Source: Elgaria multicarinata webbii (Eukaryota > Chordata > Lepidosauria > Squamata > Anguidae). From it: a DNA stretch of 64,000 nt. How positions within the stretch are numbered: the stretch's first letter is position 1; the number at the start of each line of letters is the position of its first letter. The notes beneath the pieces were generated by a model. That model made no database searches and had not been told where the DNA came from. It saw nothing but the letters and a program-made list of their open reading frames with translations. Below are positions 55,881 to 64,000 of this stretch, piece after piece. The translations under genes were made by a program, and so were the position numbers. The stretch lies in the NCBI RefSeq assembly GCF_023053635.1, contig NC_086172.1, forward strand, positions 69,986,681 to 70,050,680, written 5' to 3'.

Positions 55881-56109
55881 GAGCCCAAAGGGGCAGGGGT
55901 TTATTCACCTCACTTTCTTCACCCAAATTCTCATGAACAAATGCCCCCTTTTCTAAATACATTAGAATTACAAGAGAAACATGGAGATGGGAACTTGTAA
56001 CATCTAGCTCCACCCTCACTTTGAGTTTAAACTCCAACACGTTTCAGGAAAATGCAGCTATTGAGATCCACATGTAGTCCTGATTTGGAGAAGAAATGCA
56101 CTGGGAATT

Positions 56110-56620
56110 GTGATGCCATTCATAAACTTAAACTGGTACCAAATGTGGCAGTCAACACTTGTGGGGGCTAGGCATTCTGATCATATCACACCAATATATC
56201 AGCGACATTGGCTGCCAATTTCATTCCAAACTTAATTGACAGCGCTGTTTTTTACATTTAAAAATATTAATAATTTGAGACCAGTTATTTGAAGGACCAC
56301 TTGCATCCATGCAAATCTGCCTGAGCCCTAAGCTAGGCCTCAGAGGCCCTGCTTGCTAGCCCATCATCAAGATCTACCATACCAAAGGATCCAAGAGACA
56401 TGGCCTTTTTGATTGTGGCACCACATCTTTGGAGTTCTCTCCCTAAAGAAGTACACACAAATGCATTTGTATATTGCCTGTAAGCAAAACTTGAAAATGT
56501 TTTTATTTCACACAGTGTTTTATTGATAGGTTTTAACTGCTGCTGTTTTTTCCCCTTGTTTGGGGGAATGTCATAATTTTTTATTCATTGTGCTTCTCTT
56601 TTCTTAAAGATTTCTGTAAA
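56110..56620 (+). mobile_element. Old L2-like LINE 3' end
   Basis: Degraded order of L2 features: a GCATTCTGATCATATCACAC (HITP) block, TTGGCTGCCAATTTCATTCC (LHWLPI), a TTTGAGACCAGTTATTTGAA (GPGYL) block and GTGGCACCACATCTTTGGAG (APHLWS). Many substitutions and stops; the oldest L2 here. Confidence 0.65.
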
Positions 56621-56639
56621 TTCTCTTAGGAAGGCTTTA

Positions 56640-59600
56640 TATAATGCTATGGCTTAAGCCTAAACAAATACTGGACAAATATTTCCTACAACCTCAATTT
56701 TCTTGTGCTTCCCCCCACCCCACTTCTCTTGGTAGGCAAGAGATTCTTTTTAATTAAAATGAAGCACACTAATTGGTACCCATTGATGTGTGTTTTCCCT
56801 AATCTGCATTAAAATGTATGCTATTGTCAGGTAGTATCCAATGTTGTCCCACCACTAGAGCTAGTGACATGGTAAGCCAACCCTTTCGCAACATAATTAG
56901 TGCAATGGGAAAAAGTGGTGATTTGCTGCCAAAAATTCAACAGTACAGTAGCAAAAAAGGAACATTTTTCTTCTAAACAAGGAGCAAACAAGGTGTGTGC
57001 TCCTGCCGAAACAACTGCAAAGCTATGTGTCTCCATATTATCCTGCTGAAACAACATTGGATATTACCTTGTGACCCATAAGTATTCTGGGAACTGCAAT
57101 TGGTAACAAGTTTTTTCTTTACGAAAATATGGGTACAGATACCCATATTTTACAATTTTACTTGAGCTTTTAAGAGGACTTAAAAGCTTAAGCATATGCA
57201 AATTGTAAAAATAGTTAAGTGTTTTGCTCTCTCTTTAGTCTATTTACATGTTTTAAAAGAAACCTGCTCACTCATTCCAATTTTTTCCTGTTATTATGGG
57301 GACATATAGCTTTACAGTTCTTAACATAATTTTACCATCACTTCTCAGCTTCTTCAGCTGAGACCAATTGAAATTCTGTTTTGTCAAATATTTAAGGCTG
57401 CATAAATCTGTACTGATTTTTTAGATAATTTACGTAATGGAAAGCCTTCTTAGACCTTCCCAGCAGTTGTAAAACATCCTGTGTAATCGCCCTGTATGCC
57501 CCACCCATATATGATTTGCACACTAATTATATATGACTTACAAGCCGTGTTTACCAACTACAGCAGTTATGGCTGTAACTCAGACATGAAGGGGGAGGGG
57601 TAGATCCAGAAGCAACCCCAAGTTGTAAATCCAGTCTTTTAATTGTTCCAGCTACTCTAGCCAGAACATTCTGAACACTTTACTCCCAAAGTGCTGGAAC
57701 CACCAAGCATCGATACTTTCATAGTGTCTCGTTTAAACGTCAGCTTGTTCACCCCCATCCATTCCCGACCTAATGCTAAATACTAGTTTAGAACCTCCAC
57801 CACACTTAGGCCAAAAGATGGAAACAAGAGACTGAGCCATGCATCATCAGCATACAGCTGATGCACCAACCAATCCAAATCTGCAGAAAAACATGTTTCA
57901 TGGAGGTGATAGAAAGTATGGGAAACAAAATATTGCCATACCACGTAGGCATGGAACAGAGCTGCAGTTCCCCCCACCCATAAGAATGACCCCCATTCCA
58001 AAACAATCCGATCCTGGGAAGATGATCCAGGACACCCTAGTTGATGGTATCAAACACCTAAGGAAAAAAAATATGTTGACCCCATTTTAAAATTTATTGT
58101 TTTATCAAATTACTCTGAATCAGTTATATCTGCCTTTTGCAAAATAAATAAATAAATAGGTCTGAGTCTGTGATAAAGAATTCATTTGGTATCAAATGCC
58201 AAAGAGATTGAGAACCAACAGATGGTATTCCTTTCTCCATCTTCCTTGAAAGATCATCCATCATGCCTCTTCAAGCATCCTGGCATAGGGCAGAATAGGC
58301 ACTTGTAAATTAGATGAGGGGCCATACAGCTCTACTTTGAAGTTGCCATAGTCCATTCACAAAAAGCTGTTTTGAAAAAAAACATCCAAAATCCACAGCT
58401 GGGCAATACCTTTATAGGTCCAACCAAAAATGTTATAAAATAATGAGCAAGCTGTCACATTCTCCAGAACTCTTCATCAGACTGGATGTTAAAAAAAAAA
58501 AAAAAAGTGTGTGTGTGTGGGGGGAGTTGAAGCCACAAAGTCTGCGTAAGATGGAATGGTGAAAGAGGTGAAGATTTCACTGAATGCAGATTTCAACTTA
58601 TACCAAGGGATTCTGAGACAAAGGAACACACGAAGTCTGATTTCCCACTTTTAAAAATATAAAATCCAGTGGTTAACTGCATCTGGTTCCAGCTTTAAGC
58701 TTCATAGAGGGCAGATCTCCCTCTCCAAGAGCAAACCTGACTCTTTGCACTCAGAGGAGGAATCTGAAGAATTCCAAGATCCCTGTGATACTCTCCTGGG
58801 AAACACAAGATTGTAGCCTAAGTGACTTGACATTAAAAGTAGAGGTGCATCCCTGATTAGTATAAAGAGGAAACAGTACTATGGGATATGATCTGGTCTC
58901 CCCCAGAAGGGAAGATCCCCCCCCTTTTTTAAAAAAATGGTGCCATTTTCCTTCAGAAGAATATAATGAACAAATGAAGTTGAAGATTGCCTAACTCCGT
59001 TCTCAGGTCTTGACAATGCAACTTATACTATGATGTTTGTGCAGAAGAGAACTGGTCACACAATTATAGATAATATAACCAGAAGTGGTTATACCAATAG
59101 AAACAAAGCAAATTTTCATGCCATACTAGTGAAAACTGTTGAACAGATTTTGGCATCCAAGCAAAACACCTCAAAAAGATATCTTCAGACAACCTACTTG
59201 ACATTCTTTCCTACTCCTGGAAAGTATTTTATTTTTATATTAAAAAGCATAATTCTGTTTCACTTCCAATCAGGCACATTATTAAAAGTGCAGAAGAACT
59301 AAAAGGACCAGCATTAAGATGCCAGTAACCATCTTCTCTCTCTCTCTCTTTTTTAAAAAATATATAAAACAGTTATTTGTTATGAACAGTTGAACCAATG
59401 CTTGTGCTCAGCCTTACTTAACACTTGGAGAAAAATATAGTTTTCATTGGTTGAATATCGTTACAGCTAAGGAAGCCATTTAAACCATTTCCCCCATTAA
59501 GAAAAACTTTTAAAGGTTATTTTCTTTTCAGCATAACACCATTGCTGTCAAGATATCTCTGTTTAAAGAGAATCTCAATAAGCTGTTCGTTTATATTCAG

Positions 59601-59700
59601 GTGCCTCAGCACATGGGTTAATTCCTTAAAGACCATGCCCTTCCCATGTCCTTCGAAGCATTAATATTTCAGAGTGACACAGAGGACAATCAAGATCAAA
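56640..59700. other. No gene; low-complexity patches
   Basis: Poly-A run with adjoining (GT)n and G run near 58491-58522; (AAAT)n near 58142. A stretch at 58330-58490 (ending CTCTTCATCAGACTGGATG) reads like a dispersed repeat I cannot name. No framed exon. Confidence 0.4.
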
Positions 59701-59704
59701 AGTC

Positions 59705-59928
59705 CTACAGGTCAGTCACATTGGTTTGGACACCAGAACCAAGAGCTCGTTTGTACATTCCTGCATTCTTCACATTGCGTTCACGGACAAAGTCACTGTA
59801 GTGTCTATCCACTGAATGGGCCGAGGGCGGGGACCACGCGTTCCATGCACTTCCACCACGTTGACAGCAGTCACCAGCATCATGGGGCCTGGATTGGTTT
59901 GGGGAATGGGATGGGGCACAGTTAGTAT
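59705..59928 (-). other. Candidate terminal exon, two open frames
   Basis: Acceptor CGTAACTAG, then 224 nt that are CpG-richer than the surroundings. With incoming phase 1 the frame runs 73 codons and ends [20 protein letters not shown], then [12 protein letters not shown] and TAG. With phase 0 a second frame ([20 protein letters not shown] to VTLSVNAM) ends at 59770. The first looks more protein-like. It could be the last exon of a neighbouring minus-strand gene or an alternative end of the unrecognised gene. No repeat match seen. Confidence 0.35.
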
Positions 59929-59934
59929 CTAGTT

Positions 59935-60940
59935 ACGAATGAGGGGAGAGAATGGAAGAAGGAACAGGCAGCTGAAGGAGAGGCAGGCAAACAAGAACTT
60001 GTTCAATAGCAAGCATACTCAATGAAATAGACTCTACCTTAATAAATCCTTCACTGCTACTATCGGGTTGCACTAGTCAGACTTATCTATGTGGTACTTA
60101 ATTGCAATACTCTTGTTTTTTCATACAATGCCTCCTCCCCACAACTAATGAAATAAAAAATGAATAGATACCTGTTCACTCCCATAGCATACCATTTCCT
60201 ACCCCCCACGGCTTACCATAATGGCTATTTCTCTTGTCTGTATACAACAGGCAACAGGCTGACAAGCTAAAGGCATAGCCCCTCTTTCAGCAAAGTACCA
60301 TTTAGGTACAGCAGCATTAAAGGATTTAAATGACATGGTTAAAAGCTTAGGACAAACAAACTTATTAAAACTTGGAACTATCAAAAAACAGGTTTGAGTC
60401 TAAGGCAATTAAGAAAGATGGAAAAGTTCACCATAAAAGCCATGACTGTATTCAGTGAAGAAAAAGGATTTAGAGTATTGCATGCAGATTATACTATTTA
60501 GAATTCACTGGTCTGGATCCTGCCTGCTCGACATAGCTGCTGTTGTTTCACTGTATCAAAGTGTTATTCTAGGCACTTGTATGATCAATTTTACTGGATG
60601 TGTGTGTAGGTTTAATTTCCAGAGTCCTGTCAGTTGCATAGTCACAGACTGTATATTCTGACTAGACTGTTTTTCCCTCCCATGACATTCAATGGCAGTG
60701 GGAATAACTCTAGCCAGGAGTGAGGTTGCTAAACTTTAATGCATGAAGCTGTACAGGATTTGCCCAGCTGTTATTGGCCTAGGAACTTGGAGCCATAATC
60801 TTGTTATGACAGTGGGATCTGGTTCAAGAAAAGGCAGGACTATGACCACTTTTTCAGCTTTGACTTTTTCTTTCTCTCTTGAGGGAGGTTGAAAACCCCC
60901 TGCATGCAGCAAAATGTGAGTGACTCTTCAGATCTCGAAC
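59935..60940. other. No supported gene
   Basis: A minus-strand donor CATTATG/GTAAGC near 60216 follows an open frame (KWYFAERGAMPLACQPVACC) but lacks a clear acceptor. No repeats recognised. Confidence 0.35.
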
Positions 60941-60947
60941 ATTGGCC

Positions 60948-61171
60948 TGGTTTGCACCATCAAAATAAGCTTATTTTGCTTATAAAGAAGTGTGTCGGCA
61001 AGTGTGGGGCGCAATTTCCATAATCGTAGCTTGGATGTGGCATGCTGTGTCATCCGAACCCGGACAACATGACAAGCCGCGCCCAAGCAGAGATTATGGA
61101 AATCACGGCCATCATGTGCAATTTAAATAAGCCACAGAGCCTTATTTTGATTGCGTGAGCCAGCCCAGAAA
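60948..61171. repeat. Palindromic MITE, CATCAAAATAAG family
   Basis: GGTTTGCACCATCAAAATAA at the left pairs with CTTATTTTGATTGCGTGAGC at the right; ATTTCCATAATCGTAGCTTG pairs with CAGAGATTATGGAAAT, and GTGTCATCCGAACCCGGACA bridges the middle. Arms of about 110 bp; CpG-rich centre, suggesting limited age. Confidence 0.8.
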
Positions 61172-61503
61172 GTTTCAACCACATTTCTTGTGACTACTTT
61201 GGAACCAATGGCAACACTTGGAATTCTTCAACCAAAGCCATGGGATTTCCATTAAACTCAAGCACAGCTCTATTTTCAGTAGTACTATACCACAACCAGA
61301 GACATATTTAGTGCTACTGTTGCCCATATATATCCCAGGAGAAATTTCTTAATATTTTGTTTGAGTAACACAGTCTTTGGTTAGGCGTGGGTGGGCATGC
61401 ACACATATTCACGTGCTGAATATTAAGCTATATCCAGTCTGACTCAATGAAAAACAATATAGCAGTGCCCAAAATGTAAGAAAGCCTGTATTTCTTGTCA
61501 CAG

Positions 61504-61616
61504 TTCCATGACTGCCCAATGAATATTGGGGAGAAACCTGCCGCAAATGTATCACATGAGAATGATGAAGAAAATGTTTGTGGGAATGCTAACAATGAGG
61601 ATTCCTATTTAAAAAG
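61504..61616 (+). other. Candidate plus-strand exon (weak)
   Basis: 113 nt with acceptor GTATTTCTTGTCACAG and donor AAAAAG/GTAATA, open in one frame: FHDCPMNIGEKPAANVSHEN, then DEENVCGNANNEDSYLK. Acidic/Asn-rich and without stops, but no partner exon was found; it may belong to a gene to the right or be chance. Confidence 0.25.
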
Positions 61617-61619
61617 GTA

Positions 61620-63040
61620 ATATGAGTATTGTATCCGTTCTCATATTCCACTAAAGTTAGACCTGTAAGTTCTAAATTGCACTACAGTTTACAAGCAGGC
61701 AGCATCTTAACTAGAACATGTACATTAAAGTAACAAAGATGAAAAAGAACACAGGATACCAAGGCAAATGTGTCAGTGTTTAAAAGCAGCCTTCTTCAGA
61801 AACAATTTTAATCAAGATCACCTGTTTTACTTATGGTAAGGATTTGGTTCTTTGCTGTATGAATTCAAACATTACAAATGGAAAATTTATTTTATGAAAA
61901 GTTGTTGATAATGGCTGCTAGTAAAACATCCATTATGCTTTGCAGTGGAAATAACAATTGTTAACCTGCCATTATAGCCTTTCAACACTGCCCATTTGAA
62001 TGGAATGCAAATAAACAATGTTGTCAGACATCCAGAATTGCCTGTATATTAATATTGCCCTTTGCCCCAAGACAACCATGATCTCGGACCTATAATAATC
62101 AAGAATGACAAGGCATATAATATTGTAGTGAGTGCCAGGGTTTGCTGCTGTTGGGTGGATGCTTTCCACCTGTAGACTGTAGCGCCTTTGCTTTCTGTTC
62201 AGGTACCCACCTGAATGCAGCTCACACCTGGTTTGCTCCATCAAGATAGCAGCAGAATGTGTTTACACTTAGATGTGGATTCTAAAAGACACAGGATGTC
62301 CGTTCCCCTTTGAACCCTAAATCCAGATTTCAACACTGTCTTTTGAACAGGAATGAAACTTGGGGAAACAGGTAACACTAAGTCCAAAGCTAATTTTACA
62401 GTTTACATTGAATACCCTTTACTTTGCAATGGATAAGTTAGGAATGGCAGGAAATAGTTTTTCCACAGTAAAAAAAAAAAAAACTTTGTATACAGAAAGC
62501 TCAAAGAGTACTCTCTGAATGGTGCTGCATGGCACAACATTTAGAACGGCCATGGTGACACTATAGCTCAAAATTAATAGAAACAGTTGAAACCTAAAGT
62601 AATCATTAAATACAACTTCATGTTTCCATACATGCAAAGAACCATTCCCCAAATATGTACTGATCCTTTACCCAATTAAAAAGCTTAGTGCAGTAGAGTT
62701 CTTACAATTTTGCACTCAAATAAGAGTTCTCTAAAGAAGGCTGATAAAAGAGTGACAGGAGCAAGACCAAAGCCAAGCCATGGGAACAAACCAATTAAAA
62801 GGGATAAGAGGTTGATGCAGGAAAGCCCCCAAGGCAGCATTGAGACATTCAAGTCGCTCTCCTCCAAGCAGACACACATTCCATCAAGGCATCCAGGCTT
62901 AATCTCATTCCAAACTTCACACTGAACACAGCACACTTGATTGACCATGCAGCTCCAAACAATTCTTTATTGCTTCCCACCCACCCACCAATGACGACTG
63001 GCAGGAGAAACTGTTAAAATGCACACACCTATACTGTACA
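61620..63040. other. No supported gene, one microexon candidate
   Basis: A 13-A run at 62470-62482. The microexon candidate at 62706 is listed separately. No repeat identified. Confidence 0.4.
62706..62730 (-). other. Candidate 25-nt microexon of the unrecognised gene
   Basis: Framed by a very strong polypyrimidine tract and acceptor (CAGCCTTCTTTAG) and donor AAATT/GTAAGA. Read as phase 1 in and phase 2 out it encodes NSYLSAK plus two bases that join exon 52855 in the phase required there, making Phe before MPLNVDLL. Phase agreement alone has one chance in three. Confidence 0.25.
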
Positions 63041-63046
63041 GCAAAA

Positions 63047-63175
63047 GTAGGCAACCTGGTGCCCTCCTGATATTTTTTTAACTATAACCCCCCAAATCCC
63101 TAACTACTAGCCATGCTGCATAGGGCCTGTGGGAGTTGTAGTCTTATCTGGAGGGCACCAGGATGCCTACCCGTG
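63047..63175. repeat. ACTACAACTCC-family hairpin MITE with complete ends
   Basis: Left GTAGGCAACCTGGTGCCCTC, right GGAGGGCACCAGGATGCCTA C; the interior includes GTGGGAGTTGTAGTCTTATC and CTAGCCATGCTGCATAGGGC. It shows the full outer ends of the family seen at 3823, 21455 and 24195. Confidence 0.8.
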
Positions 63176-63179
63176 CTAT

Positions 63180-64000
63180 TCAGAATATATTGCTGTTTTG
63201 ATGAATTAATCAATTTTATCACATAGTGGAAGGAAATATGTGTTTCTCCCTATTAAGGTAATGCAGGATCACTTCAAACACAGGTGTCCTAAACACATGA
63301 CCCATCTTTGCCTTCAAAAAGACCCATGTGTCCAGGGCCAATAGGCATATATGTTGCATGTGTGTGTATGTCAAATTTTTATGACACATGCACAGGTCTG
63401 TTATATAGTTACAACTGATGTAACTGTAACTCATAGCTGGAAAAGCTAGGACACACAAGGGGTGATGGGAGAGGAACCATTGGGAGAAAGTGAGTGCTCT
63501 ACATTATTTGACACATTTTCTGTAGCTTGTACACTTTTCTACAGAGATGCAAGTTGGTGGTGTGCAGACAATATGCATGCCACATGTGCCTGTTTTGCAG
63601 CCTGTTCTGGCTACATGGGAAGCCAGAATTGGCAGTGACTTCTTAACATGGTAACACTCAGTGTAAGAGACAGTTGTATGTGTCATATGTGATGGTAACG
63701 ACTTTAAACATCCAAGTTATACTCAAGTAGGGATAGAGATGTAACATTTCCGAAAATTTTGAAGCCATGAAAAAAAAATTCCCCAGAACACCGCCAAGAA
63801 ATTTTGGGGAAAATGAAAAAATAAGCAATACTCCCAGAGAGCACTAGATTCGGGAGGGCTGCTTTAGGAACATAAACCTGCCTATTACAGTTTTTAGAAA
63901 TCATTGGGGGTGGGGGGGAAGGCTGGGTAACACTATATAAATACTTTGTCTTAAATTCTGAAATAGGTATATTTTATAATCCAAACCTGTTTCATTTTTC
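63180..64000. other. No gene seen at right edge
   Basis: No framed exon or clear repeat; G run near 63907-63918. Confidence 0.45.

Noticed and set aside
62100-62244. Minus-strand frame CELHSGGYLNRKQRRYSLQV as an exon
   Set aside because: It reads like protein, but acceptors and donors nearby do not frame it and no phase partner exists.
62685-62948. Hydrophobic minus-strand frame of 87 codons as a membrane protein exon
   Set aside because: The hydrophobic run is the polypyrimidine tract before the microexon acceptor at 62730.

Overview
This window looks like nuclear DNA of a squamate reptile (lizard or snake). The assignment rests on the repeat mix: a near full-length BovB (RTE) LINE, several L2-type LINEs whose 3' tails end in AATA or ATT microsatellites, CR1 LINEs ending in the typical TTCTATGATTCTRTG motif, MIR-like SINE pieces, and many palindromic DNA elements (MITEs). 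I cannot name the species. No rRNA, tRNA, CRISPR or bacterial-style operon was seen.

Two spliced host genes can be reconstructed exon by exon from open frames, splice sites and matching phases. (1) Plus strand, 14.0-25.4 kb: seven coding exons give a 450-residue kelch beta-propeller protein. Its ATG follows in-frame stops, one intron starts with GC instead of GT, and a CpG island at 3.3-3.6 kb plus a possible 5' UTR exon at 5.3 kb are its likely promoter end. A poly(A) signal lies at 27.17 kb. (2) Minus strand, 52.86 down to 31.39 kb: eight exons join without a phase error into at least 273 residues of a soluble, acidic, helix-prone protein that I do not recognise; its promoter lies to the right, probably outside the window. 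The two genes are convergent, with 27.2-31.4 kb between the kelch poly(A) signal and the second stop codon, largely free of recognisable repeats and probably 3' UTR. Weak candidate exons lie at 54.9, 59.7-59.9, 61.5 and 62.7 kb.

Everything else is intron, flank or repeat. Left flank (1-14 kb): MITEs, L2/CR1 tails, the CpG island, and BovB at 8.9-12.0 kb, which carries a younger 90-bp insertion. Kelch gene introns: a solo LTR with 5-bp target duplications (14.65-15.11 kb), palindromic MITEs and L2 tails, one MITE split by an L2 tail. Minus-strand gene introns: an L2 with an open RT segment and a nested tail insertion (34.56-36.03 kb), a CR1 3' half (42.6-43.4 kb), a second L2 3' end (45.05-45.75 kb), and a Harbinger-like foldback element with 46-bp perfect ends (49.67-49.95 kb). 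Right end (53-64 kb): more palindromes and old L2 and SINE pieces.

I found no clear previously undescribed biological system. The best leads are the unrecognised minus-strand gene, the GC-AG intron, the foldback element with a third copy of its end in the loop, and a ~90-bp SINE-like unit present three times with the same 5' boundary.
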